A stretch of DNA of 64,000 nt. Origin: an uncultured Vicinamibacterales bacterium. GTDB lineage: Bacteria; Acidobacteriota; Vicinamibacteria; Vicinamibacterales; UBA8438. The notes beneath the pieces were generated by a model that saw only the letters and a program-made list of their open reading frames with translations, ran no database searches and was not told the DNA's origin. Location: the NCBI GenBank assembly GCA_958295905.1, contig OY282382.1:2814001-2878000 (forward strand). The letters run 5' to 3'. This document shows positions 35,095 to 43,687 of this stretch, piece by piece; within the stretch, counting starts at the first letter, position 1; the number at the start of each line of letters is the position of its first letter. The translations under genes were made by a program, and so were the position numbers.

Positions 35095-38000
35095 TGGACG
35101 ACCACCGTGAAGCCGGCCCGGATGCGGGCCTTCAGCGCCTCGGCCGATCGCTGGAGCTTCGCGGCTTCCTGCGCGAACGCCTCGTCGACCTCCCGCTCCG
35201 TCGAGAAACGACGTCCCGTCAAGTCGTCGCCGTTGCGCCACTCGAAGACCTTCTTGCCGGGGTCGGGCGGCGGCGCGGCGAGCTGCCGGAGATCCGCCTC
35301 GACCTGGGCGCGGTAGCCCGGCAGGGCGACGCGCGCCTGTTGGAGGGAGGTCAAGCTGCGGCGCCCGGCCGCCTCGATCAGTTGCGTAGCGGCGCCGACG
35401 TCCACCTGGGGATAGTGGCAGACCCGTCCCGGTCCGAACACGGCGTCCACGACCCGGTCGCGCTGCTCGCCGGGGGCCTGGGCGTAAGCCTGCCCGCCGC
35501 GGATGGCCGCTACGGTTCCTTCGACCTCCTGCCGAATCTCGTCGTACGCCCGCCGGTAGATCCCGCGATAGGCGCGGCAGGCCTGGTCCGACGCCTTCTG
35601 ATAGTCGGCCCACCGCTCGACCACCGCCTTGTCCTGGACGATCGCCGCCATGTCTTCGCGGGCCCGGGCGATGACGTTGGCGTCCGGGTGCGTCTCGGGC
35701 GCCGGATGGTTCGCGATCAGCTCGACGAGCCGGCGGGAGACGGCGAACTCGTGGTGGCGGTCGGCCTCCAGGAAACGCTGTAGCGCCCCGAGGCGCTCGG
35801 CGACCTCTTTCCACGTGTCCGCAACGGCGAGGAACGCGACGACCGCCGCCGTGGGGTCGTTCGCCGTCGCCGGCCCGCGGAGCGCCGCCTCGCTCGACAA
35901 CAGTACGTCGTGCGCCGGCAGGCCCTGCTGCGACCGCCGCCGGGCGTCTTCGATCCCGGACTGCAACTTCGCCCCGAGCTCGCGCAGAGCCGCGGCGATG
36001 GCGTTGCCGGACTCCGGCGTGCCGCTGACGCCCAAGGCGATGAGGGCCTGGGACGCCTGCCTGATCTGCTCGACGCTCAGGCTGGTCGCGGCGACCCGGA
36101 AGGTCGTCTTCTTGAACACGGTGACCTTGGCGAAGTCGTCCGTTCTGCCGGCGTAGTCGTAGATCGGGCTCGGCCCCGCGCTCGTCTGCCGCTCCAGATA
36201 GATGGCGCCGGCCCGGAAACAGGCGGCGAGCACGAGACGCACGATCTCGCCCGGCCAGCCGAACGGCGCGCGCTCGAACCCCTTGAACCCGCTGCTGTCC
36301 CTGGCGTCGATCAGCAGACCGCCGGTCGGGTCGACGCCCTCGTCCTCCAGGTCTCCGACCACTTCGAGCACCTGCGACACCAGACCCGATTCGCGCTGCA
36401 GGGTCCCCTGCGTATCGAACAGGTCGAGTTCCGCGGCGACGGTGTGGAGCGCGGCGGTCGACGGGTTGAGCAGCGCCTTGAGGTCCCTGGCGAAGTCGAC
36501 CTTGCGATCCGCGGGGCCGAAGCGCGGATAGAGGTTCGGAATGAGGCTGGTCAGGGCGGCGGTGAGCGGCCCCCGGAGGTCGGCGGCGTCCTCCAGTTCG
36601 AGCGCCTGTCCGCCGTAGAACAGCGTCCCGCTGCGGAACGCGCCTTCGAGGTCGCCGCTCAGGGCCCGGCGCAGCTCGTCGCGCTCCTTGCGCTTCTCGG
36701 ACAGCGCATCCTGCGTGTCGGCCGACGAGTCTTCCGTGAACCGCCGGTCGCCGGTCACCTTGACCAGTGCTTCGTAGCGCTTGCACCGCGCTTCGAGGTG
36801 GTCGGGGGTGGAGGCTACCCACCACACCATGCGTCCCGCCGGGCCGCCGGCCTGGTTGCTGCGCCGGATCTCGCCGAGCGCCTGTGTCCGGCCGGGGACC
36901 AGGGGACTCACGAAGGCGACTTCGACGTCGGGGCCGGTGGAGACCGCTTCGCCGTCGAGGCGCACGCCGAAGCCGAAGGGGGTCAGGGTCCTGCCGTACG
37001 GCGCCGCGAAGTTCCCGAGTTTCTGACGGATGACGACGCTCTCTTTCGCCATTTGCTGAGCGGTCCGGCGCACCGCGGCGATGCTGATGCTGCGGTTTCC
37101 GCCCGGCCGGGTCAGCTCCTGGATCGCCTGCTCGAGGGTCCGCTCCCGCTCGTTCAGGAACTTCCACTCCCCGGTGGCCTCGTCGCGCGCGACGTAGCCG
37201 GCCGCCTGCAGCGCGGCGAGCGTCGCCTCCACCCGTTCGCGCAGCGGGGCGACGTCGGCGTCGAGCGTGCGCACCAGCAGCTTGGCGAGGGTCTCCGGCA
37301 CGCGCGGCACCCAGGTGATCCGTTGCAGCAGCCACAGCACCTTGAGGACCCGGGCCGGTTCGATGGGCGTACCGGGCACCCGCTCGGCGGAATCGCGGAT
37401 CGCGCGCACGCCCGACGCGCCGAGATACTCCTGCGACAGCAGGTCGTTCTCGACGGCGTCGAAGACCTGGTCGAAGCTGACGACGACGCCGAGCGCCTCG
37501 TCGGCGACGTGCTGTACCGCCTCCATGACGACGGAGATCATCGAACGCACGCCGCCGGAGATGCGGAAGCCGGAGACGGCCTCGAAGATGTCCTGGGCCA
37601 ATCGGATCTGGTGGGGGAGGAACGGGTAGCAGTCGACGAACTTCCGCTCGCTCACCGTCCCCAGTTGACGGCTCGCCCTGACGTCCGCCAGTTGCGCGAT
37701 CGCGCCCTCGTGGGCTTGGTAGAGCGCGCGCAGCGCCGGCTCCTGCGCCGGGCGCTTCTTCAGAAGGCGTTCGGCGACGACCTTGTCGATCTCGTCGGAG
37801 ATGAGGTGGGGCTTGAGATCGAAGCGCGCGTTCAGGCGCCCCACCAGGGCGGGCTGGAAGTTCGTGCGGTCGACGACCTTCTCCAAGTCCTGCTGGCTGG
37901 TGACGATCAGCCAGACCCTGCCCTTGCCCTTGTTGCCGATCATCTCGGCGAGGCTGTTGAGTTCGCCGATGCGCTCGGTCGAGTCCCCGATGAAGGCGCC

Positions 38001-38846
38001 CATTTCGTCGATCACGAACACCAGGTGCTGGACCCTGCCGTCGGTCGTCGGTTGCGCCTCGACCCAGGCGACGAGATCGTCGGCGAGGCCTTCCGCCGTG
38101 ATCTTCTCGTGCCGGAACATGTCGTCGAGGGCGTCCTTCGCCGATTGGCGATCGCCGTACTCGGCTGGATCCACCTGCGGGAGAACCGCGGCGAGCCGGC
38201 GCCGCACCGTCAGGAGGTCGTCGCGCCCCTCCGCGCTCCGCCAGGGAACGCCGAACTCGGCCTCGTAGGCGTCCGCCAGCGGGTCGAGCGCGCCGCGCTG
38301 CTGCAGGCGCCGCTCGATGCGGGCGACGACGAAGTGCTCGGCGAGCCCGATGTGCCGGTAGAACTCCGAGAGGAGGATCTCGCCCACGGAGTTGGGGTTG
38401 CTCAGCGACTGGCGGCTCTTGATCTCGAAGGCGATGGTGCGGATGGCGGCGCCGTGCCGCACTTCCCCCAGCCGCAGCCGCACGTCCCGGCCGCGCGGCG
38501 TGTCGGAGAGGTGGCCGACGAAGGCGTCGTGGCAGGAGTCGCCGGAGCCGTCTGCGAGCGGATCGTTCTGCAGGAGGTGACCGAGCACCTTGGCGAAGTG
38601 GGACTTGCCCGACCCGAAGAAGCCGGAGATCCACATGCCCACGACGTCGCGGGCGTCGCCGCCCCGCCGCAGCGTCCCGCTGACGTGGGTGAAGGTATCG
38701 AAGATGCGCTTGAGCTCGTCTTCGATCTTGTCGGTGACGACGTACTCGCGCAGCTCGGCGGCGAGCGCGGAGCGGTCGAAGACCTTCACGACGCCTTCGA
38801 CCTGCCGGCCGACGTCCCGCTGGATGATCTGCCTGACTGTCGTCAC
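35091..38846 (-). CDS. brxC: BREX ATPase BrxC
   Basis: 1251 residues from a GTG with AGGAG about 9 bases upstream. Walker A GFFGSGKS at residues 75-82 follows the family segment DVVGMWISG. Walker B is in HLVFVIDEMGAFIGDS near residue 275, and LIVTSQQDLEKVVDR is the sensor region. The second half is helical with long coils typical of BrxC/PglY. It is an essential core gene of BREX, thought to organise the complex with ATP. The ORF is intact. Confidence 0.95.
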   Translation of the reverse strand: MTTVRQIIQRDVGRQVEGVVKVFDRSALAAELREYVVTDKIEDELKRIFDTFTHVSGTLRRGGDARDVVGMWISGFFGSGKSHFAKVLGHLLQNDPLADGSGDSCHDAFVGHLSDTPRGRDVRLRLGEVRHGAAIRTIAFEIKSRQSLSNPNSVGEILLSEFYRHIGLAEHFVVARIERRLQQRGALDPLADAYEAEFGVPWRSAEGRDDLLTVRRRLAAVLPQVDPAEYGDRQSAKDALDDMFRHEKITAEGLADDLVAWVEAQPTTDGRVQHLVFVIDEMGAFIGDSTERIGELNSLAEMIGNKGKGRVWLIVTSQQDLEKVVDRTNFQPALVGRLNARFDLKPHLISDEIDKVVAERLLKKRPAQEPALRALYQAHEGAIAQLADVRASRQLGTVSERKFVDCYPFLPHQIRLAQDIFEAVSGFRISGGVRSMISVVMEAVQHVADEALGVVVSFDQVFDAVENDLLSQEYLGASGVRAIRDSAERVPGTPIEPARVLKVLWLLQRITWVPRVPETLAKLLVRTLDADVAPLRERVEATLAALQAAGYVARDEATGEWKFLNERERTLEQAIQELTRPGGNRSISIAAVRRTAQQMAKESVVIRQKLGNFAAPYGRTLTPFGFGVRLDGEAVSTGPDVEVAFVSPLVPGRTQALGEIRRSNQAGGPAGRMVWWVASTPDHLEARCKRYEALVKVTGDRRFTEDSSADTQDALSEKRKERDELRRALSGDLEGAFRSGTLFYGGQALELEDAADLRGPLTAALTSLIPNLYPRFGPADRKVDFARDLKALLNPSTAALHTVAAELDLFDTQGTLQRESGLVSQVLEVVGDLEDEGVDPTGGLLIDARDSSGFKGFERAPFGWPGEIVRLVLAACFRAGAIYLERQTSAGPSPIYDYAGRTDDFAKVTVFKKTTFRVAATSLSVEQIRQASQALIALGVSGTPESGNAIAAALRELGAKLQSGIEDARRRSQQGLPAHDVLLSSEAALRGPATANDPTAAVVAFLAVADTWKEVAERLGALQRFLEADRHHEFAVSRRLVELIANHPAPETHPDANVIARAREDMAAIVQDKAVVERWADYQKASDQACRAYRGIYRRAYDEIRQEVEGTVAAIRGGQAYAQAPGEQRDRVVDAVFGPGRVCHYPQVDVGAATQLIEAAGRRSLTSLQQARVALPGYRAQVEADLRQLAAPPPDPGKKVFEWRNGDDLTGRRFSTEREVDEAFAQEAAKLQRSAEALKARIRAGFTVVVQ

Positions 38847-38878
38847 CTGCGCTCGTCTCCTGCCGCGCCGCGTCCCGT

Positions 38879-39418
38879 TCAGCGCCAGAACAGCTTGACC
38901 GCCAAGTAGTTGCCGCCGTCCGGCTGGCTCATGAAATGGAGCCTGCCGCCGCGCTCCGCCCCGGGGAAGGCGAGCGCGATGCGGCCCTTGAGGCCGCGCA
39001 GGCCCCGGAGCACCTCGCCGTACCGCACGAGCGGATGCAGGGCGACGGTGGCGGAGACCAGGAGCGTCGCGCCGGGCGACGCGGACGTCAGCGTCTCGAA
39101 TCGTCGAGCTAGCGCGGCCTCGACGCGCTGGGAGAGCCCTTGCCGCATCCAGCGGTAATCGTCGAACTCGTCCTCCTGAAGGAGCTCGACGGCGCCCGGG
39201 TCGAGATCATGGAACAGGAAGCCGGTCAGATCCAGGTGCGTGAACGGAATCCGCGCGGCCTGAAGATGCGGCAGGAACGATTCGACAAGTTGCTCGCGGA
39301 AGTCGAGTTCCTTCTCCGGCGGATAGATCAGGAGAATGGAATCGTCGGTCCTGACGCCGCGATCGGGACGAAGGGGCTCCTGGATGCGATCGAGAAGAGC
39401 GGCGAACAGGCTCTGCAT
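38879..39418 (-). CDS. brxB: BREX protein BrxB (DUF1788)
   Basis: 179 residues. The start at 39418 overlaps the brxA stop (TGATG). Family features are SILLIYPPEKELDFREQL near the N-terminus, RIPFTHLDLTGFLF and the C-terminal GRIALAFPGAERGGRLHFM. Length and position between brxA and brxC are as in type I BREX. It is required for the system; its mechanism is unknown. Confidence 0.93.
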   Translation of the reverse strand: MQSLFAALLDRIQEPLRPDRGVRTDDSILLIYPPEKELDFREQLVESFLPHLQAARIPFTHLDLTGFLFHDLDPGAVELLQEDEFDDYRWMRQGLSQRVEAALARRFETLTSASPGATLLVSATVALHPLVRYGEVLRGLRGLKGRIALAFPGAERGGRLHFMSQPDGGNYLAVKLFWR

Positions 39419-40200
39419 CAGGCGACCTCCTCGACGTCGAGCTCGATCACGTCCCCCTGCAGGCGAAAGCGGACGGCGTCGCGGCGATTGAGCTCGCCGA
39501 GAGCCTCGACGACTTCGTGCCCCTCGAGCGCGAGCAGTCGGAAAATGGGCGCGCGCACCAGATCGAGCGGACGGACCCCGGCGAGACGCAGGGCCCGGAC
39601 GAGAAGGCGGACCGGCGCGCCGTAGAGCGCGGGACGGACCGTGACCTTCCTGATCGTGCCTCTGGCCAACCCGAAGTCGCGGATGCTGGCGGCGTATTTC
39701 TGGGCCACGGCGGTGCGCGTGTGATCCGACCAGGCGGCGACCTCCGCGCGCTTCTCCGCCGCCTGATCGAGGAACCCGAGCACGTCGGCCACGCGCAGCT
39801 CCGCGGGCGCCCGCCGCAGGAGCGGAAACAACCAGCGGGCGCCGAGGTCGGCGACCAGACGATCGTGGAGGGCGAGGAGCACGTAGGCGGTCAGGCCGCG
39901 TTCCGGTTCGGAGCGGCAGCGGCGCCACTCTTGCAAAAACGCGGCGAAGAGCGGATGCCCGGTGTCGAGGATGTACCGCGCCTTCAGTTCCTGCCAGATC
40001 TTCCGCCTCGCCGCCGCCGACCTCCGCGCGACGCAGTTGCCGTCGATCACCAGCGACCGATAACCGGCGGACGACGGCGGTTCGCCGGTCGCCTCCAGCA
40101 GGACGCGCAGGTCGGTGTACAGCGCCGAGCGCGCCGAGAGACGCGACGTATAGGGCGCCCTCGGCTCCAGCGCCCGGACCGGCCCGGAATCTTCTGCCAT
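39418..40200 (-). CDS. brxA: BREX protein BrxA (DUF1819)
   Basis: 260 residues from the ATG at 40200; the frame stays open upstream to 40380 but that part is Arg/Pro/Gly-rich and not family-like. Recognisable pieces are PYTSRLSARSALYTDLRVLL, RRKIWQELKARYILDTGHPL, FLQEWRRCRSEPERGLTAYV and YAASIRDFGLARGTIRKV, matching the DUF1819 winged-helix protein. As first gene of the operon its upstream region (40201-40458) should hold the promoter, but no clear -35/-10 pair was seen. Confidence 0.9.
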   Translation of the reverse strand: MAEDSGPVRALEPRAPYTSRLSARSALYTDLRVLLEATGEPPSSAGYRSLVIDGNCVARRSAAARRKIWQELKARYILDTGHPLFAAFLQEWRRCRSEPERGLTAYVLLALHDRLVADLGARWLFPLLRRAPAELRVADVLGFLDQAAEKRAEVAAWSDHTRTAVAQKYAASIRDFGLARGTIRKVTVRPALYGAPVRLLVRALRLAGVRPLDLVRAPIFRLLALEGHEVVEALGELNRRDAVRFRLQGDVIELDVEEVA

Positions 40201-40301
40201 CAGCGCGTGCTGCGTCCCCGGCCGCTCCCTCCCGGCGGCGGGCGGGTCGCCGTCCCGGCCGCCGGTGGCCACACGCGGCCGGCGCCCGCCCGGACCCGTG
40301 T

Positions 40302-40405
40302 CGCCACGGGCGCTCAGCCCAGCCGCAGTGCCGCGCTGCAGGGGCCGGGAGAGAACGCGGGCGCGGTCGAGTTTCGCCACGGGCGCTCAGCCCAGCCGCA
40401 ATGCC
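40302..40405. repeat. 30-bp direct repeat spaced by 44 bp upstream of brxA
   Basis: GCCACGGGCGCTCAGCCCAG followed by CCGCAGTGCC at 40302 recurs with one change at 40376. This amounts to a 74-bp duplication between brxA and the DUF1552 gene. Confidence 0.8.
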
Positions 40406-40458
40406 GCCGCAACCGCCGGGGAGACACCGGCCGGAGGCTTCTTCAGCAGCCGGTCCGG

Positions 40459-41793
40459 CTACACCCCGGTCAGGCGCTCCACGCTGAGCCGGCCGTCGCT
40501 CTTCCCCAGGCGCTCGACGGGGACGCCCAGCTTGTCCATCAGGGTCACCAGCAGGTTCGGCATCAACGGATCGCCCTCGTAGCGGAGGTGGCGTCCGCCT
40601 TCGAGTTGCCCCCCGCACCCCCCGAGCAGCAGGACGGGCAGATCGAGCGGGCTGTGCGCGTTGCTGTCGGACATGCCGCATCCATAGAGGAGCAGCATGT
40701 TGTCGAGCAGCGATCCGTCGCCGTCCGGCGTCGACCGGAGCCTCGCCAGGTAGTCGGCGAACATCGACGCGTGATACGCGTTGATCTTGCTCATCAACGC
40801 GATCTTCTCGGGCTTGTATTCGTGGTGGGACAGCGGGTGGTGCGCATCGGGGATGCCGATCTCGGTGTAGGTCCTCGAGCTCACCTCGCGCCCGAGCATG
40901 AACGAGGTCACGCGGGTCAGGTCGGTCTGGTGGGCCAGCACCTGCAGGTCGAACATCAGCGCGACGTGCTCGGCGAAGGTGGCGGGAATGCCCTCGGGCC
41001 GGGCCAGCTCGGGCACGTCGTGGCGCTCCCGCTGCCCGGCCCGCTCGATGCGGCGTTCGATGTCCCGCACGCCCTCGAGATACTCGTCGACCTTGAGGCG
41101 GTCGGCCGGCCCGACCCCGCGCTTGAGATCGGCCACCTTCCTGGTCACGGAGTCGAGAATCGAGCGGTCGCGCCGCATCCGGGCGCGGCGGACGGCCGGA
41201 TCGGTGCTCCCGCTGTCGCCGAACATCTGTTCGAACACCACGCGGGGGTTGTTCTCCATCGGGAGCGGCGTCGTCCGGCTGCGCCAGCAGATCGTGTTGG
41301 TGTAGACGCAACTGTGGTTGCCGCTGCACTGACCGGCGTTGGCGCGGCTGTCGATCGCCAGTTGGATCGAGGCGAGCTCGGTGTGCCGGCCGTACTCCCG
41401 GGCCAGGAGCTGGTCCATCGAGACGTCGGCCACCGGCGCCGTCTCGCCGGCGACGCCCGCCGCCCCGGTGAGGAACGTCGTCGACGCGCCGGCGTGGGCC
41501 GGGGTCCAGTACCCCCGGAGGCCGGAGACCACCGTCAACTGGTCCTTGAAGGGTTCCAGCGGCTGGAGAATCGGCGTGAGCCCGAACCCCTTCCCTGCCT
41601 CGGCCGGCGTCCAGTACTCCATCGCGATGCCGTTGGGCACGTAGACCACGCCGAAGCGCCGGGTGGGTGCGGCCGCCGTTCGCGACAGCGCCGACGCGGC
41701 GGGAACCATCGCGTCCAGCAGCGGCAGGGCCACCGCGGCGCCCAACCCGCGCAGCACGGTGCGCCGAGGCAGCGACATCTTCGTGATGATCAT
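40459..41793 (-). CDS. DUF1552 exported protein (Tat signal)
   Basis: 444 residues. The N-terminus SLPRRTVLRGLGAAVALPLL is a twin-arginine signal. Family segments follow: RFGVVYVPNGIAMEYWTP, AHAGASTTFLTG, VSMDQLLAREYG, FMLGREVSSRTYTEIGIPDA and HHPLSHHEYKPEKIALM. DUF1552 genes usually sit beside DUF1592 genes, a pairing seen in Acidobacteria and Planctomycetes. The partner here starts at 47466 but is separated by about 3 kb of inserted DNA. Function is unknown; an envelope or periplasmic role is inferred from the signal. Confidence 0.92.
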   Translation of the reverse strand: MIITKMSLPRRTVLRGLGAAVALPLLDAMVPAASALSRTAAAPTRRFGVVYVPNGIAMEYWTPAEAGKGFGLTPILQPLEPFKDQLTVVSGLRGYWTPAHAGASTTFLTGAAGVAGETAPVADVSMDQLLAREYGRHTELASIQLAIDSRANAGQCSGNHSCVYTNTICWRSRTTPLPMENNPRVVFEQMFGDSGSTDPAVRRARMRRDRSILDSVTRKVADLKRGVGPADRLKVDEYLEGVRDIERRIERAGQRERHDVPELARPEGIPATFAEHVALMFDLQVLAHQTDLTRVTSFMLGREVSSRTYTEIGIPDAHHPLSHHEYKPEKIALMSKINAYHASMFADYLARLRSTPDGDGSLLDNMLLLYGCGMSDSNAHSPLDLPVLLLGGCGGQLEGGRHLRYEGDPLMPNLLVTLMDKLGVPVERLGKSDGRLSVERLTGV

Positions 41794-41869
41794 GATTGGA
41801 ACCTGTTCGTCGTCGTGAAACGCCAGCCCGGATTATCGTCGCTTGCGGCTCCGATGGCCGCCCCATCAA

Positions 41870-42060
41870 CCGGGGTGGGCACCTGCCACCGCATGAGTCC
41901 CGAACACTTGCCGCGCTACGTGGCCGAATTCGAAGGCCGCCACAACGACCGGCCCCTGGACACGGTTGACCAATGCGCGGCGTGGTGCAGGGCCTCGACG
42001 GCAAACGGCTCAAGTACGTCGACCTGACACCACCCATGCACACGGGCAGCAGGCGGTAGC
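41870..42060 (+). pseudogene. 3' remnant of an IS1595 (ISXO2-like) transposase
   Basis: CHRMSPEHLPRYVAEFEGRH and NDRPLDTVDQ match the C-terminal end of ISXO2-type transposases. The next piece, VVQGLDGKRLKYVDLT, is in another frame. Only this tail is present and it is frameshifted. Confidence 0.75.
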
Positions 42061-42082
42061 CGTGCAGTAGCCGTCACGGCTG

Positions 42083-42370
42083 TCACCCGAAGGCCGCCAC
42101 CAGCTTCACGATCAGATCCGCTATGCCGTGGAGCAGCGTCACGATTTCTTCGGCCCCGAGGAGGACGATCCCACCTGCGGTTGCGGCGCGCTTTTGCTTC
42201 CGCTTCCGCGCGCGCGCTGGCTCAGCGTCAACTTCCAACTGCCGCTTTTCGGCATCGGCTGCCTGCCGCGCGCGATCCTTCGCGTACGCGCGGCGGGCCT
42301 TGATGATGAAGGCGGCATCGTCCGGGCTGAATTGGTCGGTGCCGTCCCCGTTGCCTTGTTCCGGCGTCAT
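42083..42370 (-). CDS. Small membrane-segment protein, candidate toxin of a PanAT-like pair
   Basis: 95 residues. The ATG at 42370 overlaps the stop of the Panacea-domain gene (ATGA), so the two are translationally coupled. The N-terminal half is charged (KARRAYAKDRARQAADAEKR), with Lys/Arg just before a C-terminal hydrophobic helix (GGIVLLGAEEIVTLLHGIAD followed by LIVKLVAAFG) that could span or perturb the membrane. Panacea antitoxins are known to partner with many unrelated toxins, including membrane-acting small proteins. This fits, but the toxic role is inference from position and hydrophobicity. Confidence 0.6.
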   Translation of the reverse strand: MTPEQGNGDGTDQFSPDDAAFIIKARRAYAKDRARQAADAEKRQLEVDAEPARARKRKQKRAATAGGIVLLGAEEIVTLLHGIADLIVKLVAAFG

Positions 42371-42849
42371 GGTTGGTTCTTGATGTTCTCGAACAGCTTG
42401 GCGTAGTGGGCCATGACGGCGTCGTTGGGGATCGGTGCCCCAATGCCCTCGGCGTCGTTGGCTTCGGACCACGGCGTACCGGCCTCATGGGTCATCGCTG
42501 ACAGTTCCGTGTCCATGAAGTCCCCGTACACGCCGTGAACGAAGTTCACGATGGCGTTCTGATCTTCCGTAAGTTCGGTGCTGTGGTCGACCGCCTTCGA
42601 GACGGGAATCTGGCCACTGCCGTACACCTTGTACTCGTCGTAGATGCTGCGAACGACGGGGCCGAACTGCCCAACGGTGGGGGTTTCGTTGATCAACGGC
42701 TGGTGCCGGATCCCAAGCATCCACCCGTGGCACAGGTAGACGAGCTTCACGATGTGCAGCGGGGTCGTCACCATGTAGCGGCGCAGCCAGAGCAGGTGCT
42801 CAACCAGCACGCTTGGGGATACAGTACGCGCCTCGGTCGTTGGGGGCAT
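42367..42849 (-). CDS. Panacea-domain (DUF4065/SocA-like) protein, candidate antitoxin
   Basis: 160 residues from the ATG at 42849, chosen because AAGGAG lies 6 bases upstream; the frame remains open further upstream. Panacea features are TPLHIVKLVYLCHGWMLGI, PTVGQFGPVVRSIYDEYKVY, and the helical C-terminal part with DFMDTELSAMTHEAGTPWSE. The domain acts as a versatile antitoxin in PanAT systems and in phage-related GepA/SocA proteins. The coupled downstream gene is the candidate toxin. Confidence 0.85.
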   Translation of the reverse strand: MPPTTEARTVSPSVLVEHLLWLRRYMVTTPLHIVKLVYLCHGWMLGIRHQPLINETPTVGQFGPVVRSIYDEYKVYGSGQIPVSKAVDHSTELTEDQNAIVNFVHGVYGDFMDTELSAMTHEAGTPWSEANDAEGIGAPIPNDAVMAHYAKLFENIKNQP

Positions 42850-42944
42850 GACCGTCTCCTTGTTGGCGCTCTCCATGTGCGCCCGAAATCCAGCACCCCC
42901 ACAGGGATGGCAAGACTCAACCCAAATCGTACCACACACCCCCC

Positions 42945-43187
42945 CTATTTGTCGGTGAGCAAGTGAAGGGCCTGCAGCGCGATCTTCGCCTTCCGCCGGC
43001 CGACGGGGCTGCGCAGGGGGCTTGGCCGGAGAGGTGGCGGGTCCGGCGGCCGGCGCCGGGGCTGCGGCTGGCTGGTACACCAAGGCCACGACGCGTCCTC
43101 AACCGGCCATAACCCCGCAGCTTGCAGGGTGTCCACGCCAAGATAGCCCTTCAGAACCCGGCTCGTGTAGTAGCCCTCGACGGTCAT
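42945..43187 (-). CDS. Hypothetical 80-residue protein
   Basis: Starts MTVEGYYTSRVLKGYLGVDT, followed by a Pro/Arg-rich stretch, and ends KAKIALQALHLLTDK. The ATG overlaps the stop of the preceding gene (TAATG at 43185-43189), and the Panacea gene begins about 95 bases downstream. No family recognised. The tidy overlap supports expression with its neighbour. Confidence 0.5.
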   Translation of the reverse strand: MTVEGYYTSRVLKGYLGVDTLQAAGLWPVEDASWPWCTSQPQPRRRPPDPPPLRPSPLRSPVGRRKAKIALQALHLLTDK

Positions 43188-43417
43188 TAGCCCGCCTCCC
43201 GCTTGCGCAGCGGGGCTAGCGTTGCCTTGACAGGGACCGGCCGGGGAATGTCGTCGAGACGTTTGGCACGGACCGCGGTCGCCCGGTTGAGGTAGGCCAC
43301 CACCTGCATTTCGGCAACGTCGATGTCGATCTCACCGCGCAGCCATGCACGGCGGTAGTGCTCGACGAAAGGCGACGGGCTGGGGTCACTGGGTAGGGTA
43401 GTTGAATCCGCATGCAT
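43187..43417 (-). CDS. Hypothetical 76-residue protein, first gene of the small-gene cluster
   Basis: The ATG at 43417 has GGGAGG 8 bases upstream. The product contains SPFVEHYRRAWLRGEIDIDV followed by AEMQVVAYLNRATAVRAKRL, predicted mostly helical. No family recognised. It overlaps the next gene, so the four small genes 43417 to 42083 may be one transcription unit. Confidence 0.5.
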   Translation of the reverse strand: MHADSTTLPSDPSPSPFVEHYRRAWLRGEIDIDVAEMQVVAYLNRATAVRAKRLDDIPRPVPVKATLAPLRKREAG

Positions 43418-43542
43418 TGCCTCCACCTCCCGTGGATCGGCCGCTGGGGGGTGACGGCCGGGCTAGGGCATCTGCGAACGGACCCACAGGATGCCGGCCC
43501 GGATCCGCCCACGGAGATCGGGCAGTATACCAGAATCAGAAG

Positions 43543-43582
43543 GCTAGTCGGCCTAGTCGGGCTAGTCGGCTAGCAGTGCTAG
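43543..43582. repeat. Cluster of five CTAG tetramers, (CTAGTCGG)-like tandem repeat
   Basis: Within about 40 bases there are five CTAG palindromes in the order CTAGTCGGC, CTAGTCGGG, CTAGTCGG, CTAGCAGTG, CTAG. The last is the flank of MITE copy 2. CTAG is the target of the IS1182-type, IS1380 and MITE elements in this window. Confidence 0.9.
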
Positions 43583-43687
43583 GAGTCTGCGCCGCAGAAC
43601 GGTTTTGGGTCCGATATGACACAATATGTAGCGGTCAATTGCTGGCGCTTGCTCAACATATGGTGGTCATAATTTCCTGCGGCGCAG
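43583..43687. mobile_element. 109-bp-type MITE, copy 2 (one end shortened)
   Basis: Begins GAGTCTGCGCCGCAGAACGG after CTAG (43579-43582) and matches the reverse complement of copy 1 through the interior. Its right end is cut to CTGCGGCGCAG and runs directly into the end of an IS1182-b remnant, so the last four bases and the CTAG are missing. Confidence 0.8.

Noticed and set aside
35910-38909. 999-codon plus-strand frame opposite brxC
   Set aside because: Shadow of BrxC; the composition is Arg/Asp/Val/Leu-rich without motifs, while the minus strand has Walker motifs and BREX context.
39418-40380. brxA start at 40380
   Set aside because: The extra 60 residues are Arg/Gly/Pro-rich and overlap the 74-bp duplication; the conserved DUF1819 sequence begins after 40200.
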